A stretch of DNA of 64,000 bases from Tous-C4FEB sp044356555 (lineage in GTDB: Bacteria > Verrucomicrobiota > Verrucomicrobiia > Opitutales > Opitutaceae): assembly GCA_044356555.1 (NCBI GenBank), contig JBIKWB010000020.1:1-64000 (forward strand), given 5' to 3'. Position numbers and translations under genes: made by a program. The notes beneath the pieces are model-generated. The model did no database searches, had not been told where the DNA came from, and was given only the letters and a program-made list of their open reading frames with translations. Numbering within the stretch: position 1 is the first letter of the stretch; each line of letters begins with the position of its first letter. Below, in pieces: positions 51,646-60,240 of this stretch.

Positions 51646-52866
51646 TTAGGCCGAAGGGGGTTGATTGCCGGTCGGCGGGGTCGGCTTCACGGCGTTCATG
51701 CCGTGGGCCTCTTCGCTGAGATCCTTCCGAATGGCGGGGCCTTCGGCCTTCTTCGGGGCGACGACATTGGACGAGGTGGCGGTGGCGACAGCCATCGCGG
51801 TGGCGACGGGCACGATGCGGCGGAGGGACGAATAGTCGTGGCCGGCGGCGTGATGGGCGGCGCGTTGGGCGCTGGCGGCGGCGACGGAGGCGTGGTGATC
51901 GGCGTGCGCTCCCTCGTCGAGAATCGACTGGGGCACGGGCTTGAGGCCCCAGATCAGACCGGTCCAAGACATCATCTTGAGACCGTAGTAAGTGGGATCA
52001 ATTTCCCACCAATAGAATCCGTTGCGGGTGCAGCTCTGGAAGCGGTGGTGGTTGTTGTGCCAGCCTTCGCCGAGGGTGATGAGAGTGAGGATAAAGCTGT
52101 TGCGGGAATCGTCGTCGGTCTTGAAGCGACGTTTGCCCATGAGGTGGGCCATCGAATTGATGCAAGCGGTGCCGTGGAAGAGGACGGTGGTGCTGATGAA
52201 GAAACCCCAGACGAGCAGTTGCGGGCCGTTGGTGCCGAGGCCGGGGGCGTAGGCTTCGAGGGCGACACCCGTTAGGAAGATGGAAGTCGCGAAGAGGATC
52301 GGGACGACGAGGTCGAAGCGGTTGAGCCAGACGAGCTCGGGGAATTTCGCGAGGTCCTTGATCTTGGAGTAATCGGTCGGGAAATTACGGCGGCTGGTGA
52401 TCCAGCCGATGTGGGACCAAATGAAACCATGGACGTGGGGCGAGTGTGCGTCCTCGGGGTCGTCCGAGTGCTGGTGGTGGTGGCGGTGATGGTAGGCCCA
52501 CCAGAGTGAGCCGCGTTGCACGGTGGTGCCGGCCCAGAGAGCGAGAAAGAACTGGCCGACGCGCGAGGTGCTGTAGGTTTTGTGGGAGAAGTAGCGGTGA
52601 TGAATGCCGGTGACGGCGAACATCCGGATGAAATAGAGCGCGACCGCGGTCCAGACGGCAAAGGGGCTCCAACCCACCCAAATCACCGCGAAGCAGGCGA
52701 GGTGCAGAATGACGAACGGCATCACCCGGACCAGATCAACCCGGTCGGGTTCGTTGCGCATTTTTTCGGCGCCGTCCGGGCAGTAGTCGGAATCGATCCA
52801 CTGCGTGAGGGCGGTGGTGATCCGACTGAGGAGGCTAGGGCGTGGTGCGGAGATGGACTCTGGCAT
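51646..52866 (-). CDS. Acyl-CoA/acyl-lipid desaturase with a histidine-rich tail
   Basis: 406 residues. The three histidine boxes of membrane di-iron desaturases are all present: HHRYFSH, then WWAYHHRHHHQHSDD and finally GEGWHNNHHRFQS. Membrane segments surround them (PFVILHLACFAVIWVGW, LVVPILFATSIFLTGVAL). It inserts a double bond into a fatty acyl chain, probably at delta-9. The last 90 residues are unusual: a stretch EGAHADHHASVAAASAQRAA followed by HHAAGHDY and an Ala/Val/Thr segment, then a Pro-rich end. A separate strong terminator shows that it ends its own transcript. Confidence 0.94.
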   Translation of the reverse strand: MPESISAPRPSLLSRITTALTQWIDSDYCPDGAEKMRNEPDRVDLVRVMPFVILHLACFAVIWVGWSPFAVWTAVALYFIRMFAVTGIHHRYFSHKTYSTSRVGQFFLALWAGTTVQRGSLWWAYHHRHHHQHSDDPEDAHSPHVHGFIWSHIGWITSRRNFPTDYSKIKDLAKFPELVWLNRFDLVVPILFATSIFLTGVALEAYAPGLGTNGPQLLVWGFFISTTVLFHGTACINSMAHLMGKRRFKTDDDSRNSFILTLITLGEGWHNNHHRFQSCTRNGFYWWEIDPTYYGLKMMSWTGLIWGLKPVPQSILDEGAHADHHASVAAASAQRAAHHAAGHDYSSLRRIVPVATAMAVATATSSNVVAPKKAEGPAIRKDLSEEAHGMNAVKPTPPTGNQPPSA

Positions 52867-53002
52867 AAAAAATTTGATTCAAGCGAACGAAGCGAGAGAC
52901 GTAGCCGCAAGCCGCGTTTCGAAGAATACGGTAAAATTATTCCGAATTGAAATTTGAACGAAATGGCCCGTGAAAATCCCGCGGCGGAAAGGGGCGCGGT
53001 GG

Positions 53003-55198
53003 TCACACGGGCGGACGGGCCGCGACGGAACTGCCGGCGCGACTGAAGCGGTGGTTGACGGCGCGACTTTGATCGGGGGTGAGCATCGGCAGCGGCGGGA
53101 GCGTGTCGGTTTTGGCGGTGGCGAGTTGCGTCCGGCAGAGGGCGCGAAACGTGTCCCAACGCTCGGCCAGAAAGAGTTCGGCTTGGGCGCGGCGGTCTTG
53201 CCGCGTGGCGATGTCGGGGGCGAGCGTGATGGGCGCGGAGCGGGCCGTCTGGCGGAGCAGGCTGCGCCACTCGGTGAGGAGCCGATCCACATCACCGCGG
53301 CCGGCGAATTCCTGGGCATCGACGACGAGGCGCGGGGACTCATGGGTTGCGATGATGGCTGAGACGACCTCGCTGCCGCCAAAGCCATAGCCCGGCGGGA
53401 GGCCTTCGTGGAGGTAGCCCTCGATGGTCGCGCGGCGATAGGTGCGTTCGCAAATGGCGGCGAGGCGACCGAGGCGGCGCGGGTTGGTGCCCGTGAAGCG
53501 GTCCGCGGAGAAGAGATTGGCGCAGTCGAAAAGCAGGGCGTCGAGCGGGTAGCGCCGGTCCTCGAGCGCGGCGGCGAGGGCGAGACCCTCGGGGCCGAGG
53601 TAGCACGCCACGATGGCGCCGCGGGCGGTGAGTTGGAGCTCGCGGTCGAGGACGCCGGCGCGTTGCCAGTGCCAGAGCGGGGTGGGTTGGATGGAGAACG
53701 AAAGACACTCGGCGCGATGCAGACAGGTGAGGCAGCCGGGAAACGGATCGCGTTCGCGGCGGACGAGTCGGGCGCGGCCGGTATCGGTGCGGTGGTGACA
53801 CGGCAGTTCGGTGCCGGGGGGAAGCGCGGAGGTTTTTTCGGCACCGAAGACGACGGGGGTATCGGTGAAGAAACGTTGCGCGCTGGCCGCGGCCAGCGCG
53901 GCGGTGGGGGCGCCGGGAAAAAGTTGGCGGAGAAAAAATGCCCACGGGAGAGGCGCGGCGCGTTTGAGGCGGAGCGGGGCTGCGCGGCGGAGTCGGGGCG
54001 TCGAGCTGCTCGCGAGGACGTAGCCGAATTCATCGAGCCCGCGGCGACCGGCGCGTCCGACCATCTGGAGGAGATCGTGGGGTGGGATTTCGTGCTCGAT
54101 GGGGCCGAGATTAAAATGCGACGCGGTGATGAGGACGGAGCGGAGCGAGAAATTGATCCCGGCGCTGAGGCCGAGGGTGGCGAAGACGGCGCGGAGCTGC
54201 CCGGCCTTCGCCAAGGGCTCGATCAGGCCGGCGCGTTGAGCGTAGGCGAGGCCGCTATGATGGAATGCGACGCGTTGACGGAGGAGTTTGGTGAGGGCGG
54301 GGCCGGCGAGTTGCTCCTGCTCGGGGGTGAGCGCGAGGGGCGCGGCGAGTGGCACCTCCCGGGCGAACTGGCGTGCGAGCCGTTCGGCGTCGTGGCGATG
54401 CGGGGCGAAAATGAGCACGGGGCCCAAGCCCTCGCGCAGCGCGCCCGCGATGCGGCGCGACCAAAAGCCCTCGATGGTGCGGGGAAGACCCGCGATCAAG
54501 TCGTCCACTTCGACTTCTTCGAGCGGCACGGGGCGTTCTTTATGGGATACGACTTCGACCGTGCGGCCCAAGCGGCGGAGCCAAGTCGCGACATCGGCGG
54601 GATTGGCGACGGCACCGGAGAGCAGAAGCAGTTGGAGCCCGGGGGGCGCAGCGAGCAGGGCGCCCTCGTAGTGGTTGCCGCGGGCGGAGTCGGCGAGCCA
54701 GTGGTATTCGTCGACGACGAGCAGTTGAAACGGCGGCAAATCGTCGGCCCGGGGTGCGAGTGGGTTGGGGGCGGCGATTTGGCTTTGGACGGCTTCGAGG
54801 GTCGCGACGATCAAGGGGGCGGTCGGATCGATGGTGACGTCGCCCGTGATGATACCCACGCGCCAGCCGCGGGCGCGCCATTCGGCGTATTTGTCGTTGG
54901 CGAGCGCTCGGGTGGGGACGGTGAAAAGGGCGCGGCGGGCAAAGTTGGTCTGCTCGATCCAGCGTTCGAAAACGTAGGTTTTTCCGGCCCCGGTGGGTGC
55001 GTCGATGACGACATCGCGGCCGGCATCAAGGGCGCGGATGGCATCAGCCTGCCAGCGGTCCGGCAGGACAAGTTTTTGAAGTCCGGCGAAGGCGTCGGTC
55101 AGCACAGTGAGTGACGGTGTTCGGCGCGGGCCGGCGGTCAAATCCCGGACGCGCTTCGCGGTTTTACGGCGGACTTGAAACAGGAAGCGAGGGAACAT
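53003..55198 (-). CDS. Ski2-like superfamily 2 helicase
   Basis: 731 residues. The helicase core has Walker A DAPTGAGKT (residues about 66-74), TVPTRALANDKYAEW, the DEAH-like box VVDEYHW, LLLLSGAVANP (SAT-like), LIFAPHRHDAERLARQ, ATLGLSAGINF and motif VI QMVGRAGRRGLDEFG. A cysteine-rich stretch (PFPGCLTCLHRAECLSF) could bind zinc. The C-terminal third is helical (GYGFGGSEVVSAII). It would unwind RNA or DNA using ATP. A GTG at 55105 (VLTDAFAGLQ) is a possible shorter start. The helicase stands alone. Confidence 0.93.
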   Translation of the reverse strand: MFPRFLFQVRRKTAKRVRDLTAGPRRTPSLTVLTDAFAGLQKLVLPDRWQADAIRALDAGRDVVIDAPTGAGKTYVFERWIEQTNFARRALFTVPTRALANDKYAEWRARGWRVGIITGDVTIDPTAPLIVATLEAVQSQIAAPNPLAPRADDLPPFQLLVVDEYHWLADSARGNHYEGALLAAPPGLQLLLLSGAVANPADVATWLRRLGRTVEVVSHKERPVPLEEVEVDDLIAGLPRTIEGFWSRRIAGALREGLGPVLIFAPHRHDAERLARQFAREVPLAAPLALTPEQEQLAGPALTKLLRQRVAFHHSGLAYAQRAGLIEPLAKAGQLRAVFATLGLSAGINFSLRSVLITASHFNLGPIEHEIPPHDLLQMVGRAGRRGLDEFGYVLASSSTPRLRRAAPLRLKRAAPLPWAFFLRQLFPGAPTAALAAASAQRFFTDTPVVFGAEKTSALPPGTELPCHHRTDTGRARLVRRERDPFPGCLTCLHRAECLSFSIQPTPLWHWQRAGVLDRELQLTARGAIVACYLGPEGLALAAALEDRRYPLDALLFDCANLFSADRFTGTNPRRLGRLAAICERTYRRATIEGYLHEGLPPGYGFGGSEVVSAIIATHESPRLVVDAQEFAGRGDVDRLLTEWRSLLRQTARSAPITLAPDIATRQDRRAQAELFLAERWDTFRALCRTQLATAKTDTLPPLPMLTPDQSRAVNHRFSRAGSSVAARPPV

Positions 55199-55339
55199 TC
55201 CTCCTCGGATTGGCTCCGATGGGTAACGTGGCGGACCGCCGGCAATTTGTAACTTTTTGGCGGGCCCGGGGTTTTCGCTCTAGCAAATTCAATTTTCAGG
55301 TCTCATGTTCTTCCGTTCGCCAGATACCAAACCAAACCA

Positions 55340-55459
55340 ATGATAGCTGCCTTGATCGTGATTACACTCTTAACTGCCCTCGTGGCCACCGAGCCCGACA
55401 CGCCCGCACCGGGCCGGGCTCCGGAGCCGGACCCCTCGTGTCCGCTGGGAAAAAAATAG
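55340..55459 (+). CDS. Possible 39-aa small membrane protein
   Basis: ATG-TAG frame of 39 codons: MIAALIVITLLTALVATEPD, then a Pro/Glu-rich tail ending in SCPLGKK. The first 16 residues would make a membrane helix or signal, and the tail a short exposed part. It lies in the 368-base gap between the helicase and MFS genes, where I see no other gene. No clear ribosome binding site stands before it, so translation is uncertain. Confidence 0.35.
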   Translation: MIAALIVITLLTALVATEPDTPAPGRAPEPDPSCPLGKK

Positions 55460-55566
55460 ACGGAGAACGGGCGGAGAAGCTTAATCTATCCGGCCGCCGG
55501 GCGATTTGAAATTATGCGGACCGGTCGCCTGATTGGGCGTGCCGCGTGCTCTCGGGTGCTGCCTTG

Positions 55567-56802
55567 ATGTCGGCTCTACCACATTTCCTTCGGGCGCTCG
55601 GTGGTCGCAACTACCGCGTCTATTTTGCGGGACAGTGCGTGTCGTTGTTGGGCAATTGGATGACGACGACGGCGGCCCTGTGGCTCGCCTATCACCTTTC
55701 GGGGAGCCCGTTTACCGTGGGGATGGTGGCGTTTGCGAGTCAGATTCCTGTGCTGGTGTGCGCGCCGTTTTTCGGGGTTTGGGTGGACCGGGTGGATTCG
55801 TTGCAGCTCGTGCGTTGGGCGCAGGTTTTGGCGATGGCCCAGTCGGCGGCTTTGGCGGTCTTTACGTTTTCCGGGCACATGACGGTGCCGTTGCTGCTCG
55901 GGCTTTGTTTCGTGCAGGGATTCATTAACGCCCTCGATTGGCCGGCGCGGCAGGCCCTGGTGTTCCGGTTGGCCGGCGACCGGGCGGTGTTGGACAACGT
56001 CATCGCGCTCAACTCGATCACGTTTAATCTCTGCCGGTTGGTCGGTCCGGCGATCGGGGGGCTGCTGATCGCGGCGTGGGGCCCGGGGGTCGTCTTTGCC
56101 TTGGATGCGGTGAGTTATTTGGCGGTGCTCGCGGCACTCGCGGCCGTGCGGCTGGCCCCGCCGGTCAAGCGGCTGCGGGTGGCGCATCCGTTGGTGGAAC
56201 TGCGTGACGCGGTGCGCTATGCTTGGGCGCACCCGACAATCCGGCGCGTGTTGTCGGTGGTGCCGATAATCGGGCTCGTGGGCTTCGCCCATACGGTTCT
56301 CGCGCCGGTTTTTGCCCGCGATCTTTTTGGCGGTGATGCGCGCACGCTCGGCTTTTTGCTTTCGGCGACGGGCGCGGGCTCGTTGGCGGCCGGGATTTGG
56401 CTGAGTCTGGGGCGAAGCGCGGAAGGAATGGCGCGGGTGGTGGCCTGGGGCGCGTTGATCGGCGGGACGGGATTGGCCGTGATGGCCGCGCATTCCTCGT
56501 TGGCCTTGGCGCTGGTATGCTACGGGGCAGCCGGGTGCGGCGCGGCCTTGGTGATGGTGCCGAGCAATACGATTTTGCAGTCGAACGTGGATGACGACAA
56601 ACGCGGCCGGGTGATGGCGCTCTTTACGATGGGGCAGAGTCTTTATCCGGTGGGCAGCCTGTTGATCGGAGCGCTGGCTGAGGGGGTGGGGCCGAAGGTG
56701 GCGGTCGCGGTATGCGGTGTGGTGTGCATCGCGACAGCGGCGACGTTTTGGCGGGCGAGCGGCTTGGCGATGGCCGGCGGGCGGCACGGATCGCCGCCCT
56801 AA
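55567..56802 (+). CDS. MFS transporter (EntS-like exporter type)
   Basis: 411 residues from the ATG at 55567 (MSALPHFLRALGGRNYRVYF). Twelve membrane segments are readable, with the family loop DRVDSLQLVRWAQVLAMAQS after the second span and a DDDKRGRVMALFTMGQSLYPVGSLLIG segment in the second half. The type matches the enterobactin-exporter/macrolide-efflux branch, which has 11-12 spans and a short N-terminus. It probably exports a small compound. The stop is only 3 bases from the end of the convergent TonB-domain gene. Confidence 0.92.
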   Translation: MSALPHFLRALGGRNYRVYFAGQCVSLLGNWMTTTAALWLAYHLSGSPFTVGMVAFASQIPVLVCAPFFGVWVDRVDSLQLVRWAQVLAMAQSAALAVFTFSGHMTVPLLLGLCFVQGFINALDWPARQALVFRLAGDRAVLDNVIALNSITFNLCRLVGPAIGGLLIAAWGPGVVFALDAVSYLAVLAALAAVRLAPPVKRLRVAHPLVELRDAVRYAWAHPTIRRVLSVVPIIGLVGFAHTVLAPVFARDLFGGDARTLGFLLSATGAGSLAAGIWLSLGRSAEGMARVVAWGALIGGTGLAVMAAHSSLALALVCYGAAGCGAALVMVPSNTILQSNVDDDKRGRVMALFTMGQSLYPVGSLLIGALAEGVGPKVAVAVCGVVCIATAATFWRASGLAMAGGRHGSPP

Positions 56803-56804
56803 AA

Positions 56805-57284
56805 TTACCAAAGCGCACCCGCTTTCAGATGCACCCTTGGTTGGTTGTTTGGTTTATTTATCCCCTGCCTGGCGGCGAAGCGCGCTACGACGACCCGGTC
56901 TTCGGTGATGGTAACGGGCAGGACGGCTTTCGTCGCCACCGCCACACCCCCGGAAACGGCGGGCTGGAACTTCCATCGCCTCACCGCATCCATCACGCGC
57001 TCGGCCATAGCGGCGTCCGGGGAGGACTTCGCGCTGAACCCGGAGACGGTGCCGTTCGCGTCCACGGTGAACGCGATTTCTACCCTTTGCCCGGCATAGG
57101 TGGGCGAGACGCTGGCGGCGACCACAGTGATCGGCACCGGCACGGTGAAGCGCCGACAGCGATCCGAGCGTTTGCCCGTTCCTCGCAGAACGCCGCACGG
57201 CCAAAGGTTTAGTTTTGTGAGCTGGACCAGACCGGGCCGACAACGCACGAAACTCGCCCACGTGCGGGCCCGGAAAATCATCAC
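56805..57284 (-). CDS. TonB C-terminal-domain protein, possibly truncated
   Basis: 159 residues. The last two thirds hold a TonB C-terminal domain: SPTYAGQRVEIAFTVDANGTVSGFSA, DAAMAERVMDAVRRWKFQPA and KAVLPVTIT. The first 50 residues do not look like the usual anchor (no membrane helix, no Pro-Lys linker), and the start is uncertain. TonB domains contact the receptor box in the periplasm, so a protein without an anchor could not transmit energy. I treat it as a truncated or decayed energy transducer; a misplaced start is the alternative. Confidence 0.6.
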   Translation of the reverse strand: MMIFRARTWASFVRCRPGLVQLTKLNLWPCGVLRGTGKRSDRCRRFTVPVPITVVAASVSPTYAGQRVEIAFTVDANGTVSGFSAKSSPDAAMAERVMDAVRRWKFQPAVSGGVAVATKAVLPVTITEDRVVVARFAARQGINKPNNQPRVHLKAGALW

Positions 57285-57335
57285 GCTTTTTGAATGCGTC
57301 TCCCGACGGGCGCTCGGGCCTGTTCGGGGAAAAAA

Positions 57336-57362
57336 TCAAAGAACGTTTTTGGGGTTCTTTGA
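57336..57362 (-). terminator. Rho-independent terminator of the DUF4097 gene
   Basis: TCAAAGAAC / GTTCTTTGA, a 9-bp stem with a 9-base loop, followed on the minus strand by six Ts (plus-strand A run 57330-57335). It is 128 bases after the DUF4097 stop and just upstream of the TonB-domain gene. Confidence 0.8.
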
Positions 57363-57489
57363 AAGCAAGGGAGACAGGTCGACTCTGCCCAACTTTGGCA
57401 AGTCGCGCGCCGCCCTGCCGCGAGATTGTAACGGCGCCGAACCGCTCTGCCTTAAGGTGCTTCGGTGCGAGCACCGATCATCCGCCAAG

Positions 57490-58560
57490 TCATTTTTCGG
57501 CCGTGATCTTCCTCAGCGTCACATCGCCGTTCATGGTGGTGACCCGGATTTCGGGACCGCCGCCGTTCAGCGTGCCGCTGACGATTTTGCCGCCGGTCAT
57601 GGGGGGCAGGGGTGACATGGGTGGGACCGGCGGCATCGGGGCCGCGACGGCATCGGCGCCGTTGCGAGCCGCTTGGGCCCCATCGCGGGCGGCTTGCATG
57701 GCTTCGCGGACGGCGATGGCGGCCTCGCGGGCGGCTTCGGCCCCGGCTTGGACCGCTTCGCGGACGGCGGCGTGGATTTCTTCGTTGGAGTGGGTGCCGG
57801 CCGACGCCGTGCCTTCGCTGCGGAGGGAGAGGTTGGTGGTGCGTTTGGTGCGGCCGGCGGTGCGGGGGGCGTTCTCGGTTTTGGTCACGAGCGCGGTCTC
57901 GTCGAAGTCGGTGAGGATGGACCCGTTTTGGGTGCGCAGGCGGATGTTGGCTTTCGCGGCGGCGGGCAAGTGGAGTGCGACCTCGCCGTTCATCGAGGTG
58001 AACGAGAGGGGCTTGCCTTCGTTGAGCTCGAGGATGCGGGCGGTGATTTCGCCGTTCATGCTCTCGACGACGGCGCCGCCGGCATGGTTGATGAGTTTCA
58101 CCTCGCCGTTGACACCCTTGATTTCGACGTCGCCCGCGAGATCGGTGCAAGTGATGTCGCCGCCCCGGGCACTGCTGACGATCACGGCCGTGTTGCGGGG
58201 CACGGTGATCGCGAAATCGGAACCGCCGCCGTTGCCCCAGTTTTGAGTGGCGTCGAGCGTGATGACGTTGGCGTCTTCGGCGAGCGCGTAGCTGGAGGCG
58301 TCGGTGATGACGCGGAGACCGTCTTTACGTTTGGTGGGCTTCGCCGGCGCGGCGTCGGTGCGGACGGTGCATTCGCCGGTGTCCGAGGTGACGCCGGTGA
58401 GGCGGAGATCGCCGTGACCGAGGCGGATCTTGAGGGTGCCGGGCTTGGTGAGGTCGGAGAACTTGACGGTGGTGGATTGCGGTTCGGCGCGGGCGGCGGT
58501 GAGGAAGAGCAGGGTGAAGCCAGCGGCGACGAGGAAGGCGGGGAAGAGTCGTGAATTCAT
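57490..58560 (-). CDS. DUF4097 family beta-strand repeat protein
   Basis: About 356 residues from the ATG at 58560 (MNSRLFPAFLVAAGFTLLFL is the signal peptide). The rest is a right-handed beta-type array of short alternating strands (GGDITCTDLAGDVEIKGVNGEVKLINHAGGAVVESMNGEITAR), the DUF4097 pattern. Near residue 260-320 there is an Ala/Glu/Arg-rich helix with regular AREA/AARDGA repeats, then a Pro-Met-rich hinge (PMPPVPPMSPLPPM) and one more beta unit. It is the third gene after the ECF sigma and anti-sigma genes, probably as an envelope output. The function is unknown. Confidence 0.88.
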   Translation of the reverse strand: MNSRLFPAFLVAAGFTLLFLTAARAEPQSTTVKFSDLTKPGTLKIRLGHGDLRLTGVTSDTGECTVRTDAAPAKPTKRKDGLRVITDASSYALAEDANVITLDATQNWGNGGGSDFAITVPRNTAVIVSSARGGDITCTDLAGDVEIKGVNGEVKLINHAGGAVVESMNGEITARILELNEGKPLSFTSMNGEVALHLPAAAKANIRLRTQNGSILTDFDETALVTKTENAPRTAGRTKRTTNLSLRSEGTASAGTHSNEEIHAAVREAVQAGAEAAREAAIAVREAMQAARDGAQAARNGADAVAAPMPPVPPMSPLPPMTGGKIVSGTLNGGGPEIRVTTMNGDVTLRKITAEK

Positions 58561-58609
58561 GGCGGAAAAATGGGCGGCGGGTGAAGTGATGCGGTGGATT
58601 GAAGGCGGG

Positions 58610-59449
58610 TTAAAGCTGACCGAGGGCACGTTTCGCGGCCGCGCGGACGTTGAGGTCGGCCTGGTGGTTGTTGGAAAGTTTCTGGAGGGTGGGGGCGGCT
58701 TCGCGGTCGCGGGCGGCGGCGAGGAAATCGATCATGGAAATCTGGACGAGCGGGCTCTGTTCGCGGGGGAGCGAGGTCAGGACGCCGGCGCGGACGACGT
58801 CGAGATCGGCGTGGGCGTAAAGGGCCTCGAGGGCGTTGAGGCGGACGTTGGCACTGGGATCGAGAGCGAGGGCGCCGATGAGATCGTTGATGGTTTTGTC
58901 GTCGGGCTGGGCGACGGCGGCGGAGGTGAGAACGCCGCGGAGCCGCTCGTTGGAGGAGCGGGATTGTTGCTGGAGAATGGAGTAACCGACGAGCTGGCTC
59001 ATCGAATCCATCTTTTGGCGAAGCTCGGCGAGTTCGCGTTGGGTGGCGGCGTCGGGTGCGACAATGGTCGCGGGAGCGGGCGCGGCGGAGGCGATGGGCG
59101 AGGGGGTTTGGCGTTGGCCAAGAATGAAACCGAGGGCGAGCAGGGCGGCGGCGGCGAGCGGCTGGATCAACCGGAACCAAAGCGGGCGGGCGGAACGGGG
59201 CGCGGGCGCGGAGCGGAGGGCGTGTTGCTCGGCGGCGATCGCGGCGTAGACGCGGGCGCGGAGCTGGGGAGTGGGAGAGGGAACGGGCATGGCATCGAGG
59301 GCGCGAAGGGTGTGGCTGAGGGTGGCGAGTTCGCGTTCGCAACCGGGGCAGCCGGCAAGGTGCGCGCGGAGGTCGCGCACGGCGGCGGTGGCGAGGCGGT
59401 CGTCGAGGAGCGCGGGGAGTTGTTCGCGGACTTGGGTGCAGGTCATCAT
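58610..59449 (-). CDS. Membrane-anchored anti-sigma factor with HEAT-like repeats
   Basis: About 279 residues. The zinc anti-sigma motif H-x3-C-x2-C is seen in RAHLAGCPGCERELATL. A single membrane helix follows (LIQPLAAAALLALGFILGQ). The outer region holds a coiled segment and HEAT-like repeats (TINDLIGALALDPSANVRLNALEALYAHADLDVVRAGVL). The start is ATGATG: the first ATG (59449) overlaps the sigma stop by four bases (ATGA), showing coupling to the sigma gene. It would bind and silence the sigma factor until a signal arrives. Confidence 0.9.
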   Translation of the reverse strand: MMTCTQVREQLPALLDDRLATAAVRDLRAHLAGCPGCERELATLSHTLRALDAMPVPSPTPQLRARVYAAIAAEQHALRSAPAPRSARPLWFRLIQPLAAAALLALGFILGQRQTPSPIASAAPAPATIVAPDAATQRELAELRQKMDSMSQLVGYSILQQQSRSSNERLRGVLTSAAVAQPDDKTINDLIGALALDPSANVRLNALEALYAHADLDVVRAGVLTSLPREQSPLVQISMIDFLAAARDREAAPTLQKLSNNHQADLNVRAAAKRALGQL

Positions 59450-60105
59450 GACAGGGGCTCCTTCTGGAGGCGGAGGTAAACAGTGCGGAGTTGTTGGAGG
59501 GCGCGGTGCGCGCGGACCTTGGCGGCGCCGACGGAGCATTCGAGGATGCCCGCGATTTCGGCGAAAGAGAGTTCTTGGAAGCGGCTGAGGAGGAGCACCT
59601 CGCGGTCGCCGTGATCGAGGCGGCTGAGAGCGGTGTGGAGGAGGGCGTGGTCGTCGCCGGTGGTGGAAGTCTGGCCGGCGTCGGGGCGGTCGTCGGCGTG
59701 ATGATGGAGGTCGGTGGGATCGGTGGCGTAGGGCGCGGCGTTGGCCTTGCGGAAGTGGTCGGCGGCGCAGCGGCGGGCGAGGTGATACATCCAGGCGGTG
59801 AAGCTGCCGTCGTCGCGGTAGGTGTGGCGGTATTTGAGCATGCGCTCGAAGACGACCTGGGCGATGTCCTCGGCGGCGGCGCGGTGGCCGGTGAACTTGA
59901 CCAAGAAGCCGAAGAGCGGGCCGTGGTGGCGTTCGAAGAGCTCGCCGAGCGCGTCGAGCCGGCCGTCGCGCACGGCGAGCATCAAGGCATGATCGGAAAG
60001 AGGCGCGTGTGCGGTCGGGTCCACGGGAGCGACGATGTCGTCGGCAAAGGTGCTAGCGGCAAACGAGCGCGAATCGACGGGAATTTCGAGAGAGGCGGTG
60101 AACAC
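59446..60105 (-). CDS. ECF sigma factor
   Basis: About 219 residues. Region 2 is ALGELFERHHGPLFGFLVKFTGHRAAAEDIAQVVFERML with the core-binding and -10 recognition helices. Region 4 is LSRLDHGDREVLLLSRFQELSFAEIAGILECSVGAAKVRAHRALQQLR, a helix-turn-helix for -35. A His/Asp-rich linker (DLHHHADDRPDAGQTS) joins them. The start is probably the GTG at 60105, since the frame continues upstream as non-coding sequence. It directs RNA polymerase to an envelope-stress-type regulon. The operon is sigma, anti-sigma, DUF4097 protein. Confidence 0.9.
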   Translation of the reverse strand: MFTASLEIPVDSRSFAASTFADDIVAPVDPTAHAPLSDHALMLAVRDGRLDALGELFERHHGPLFGFLVKFTGHRAAAEDIAQVVFERMLKYRHTYRDDGSFTAWMYHLARRCAADHFRKANAAPYATDPTDLHHHADDRPDAGQTSTTGDDHALLHTALSRLDHGDREVLLLSRFQELSFAEIAGILECSVGAAKVRAHRALQQLRTVYLRLQKEPLS

Positions 60106-60240
60106 GGGAGGAGTTAAGGCGCAGGCGGGCGGGTGAAGGCATGACGGGTGTGCCGGGGTAAACCGGCCGGGGCGCGAAAGGTTACAGGGAATTTTGCGCC
60201 CCGGGATTGTCGACGGCATGGGGCTGGCTTTAGTCGGGGC

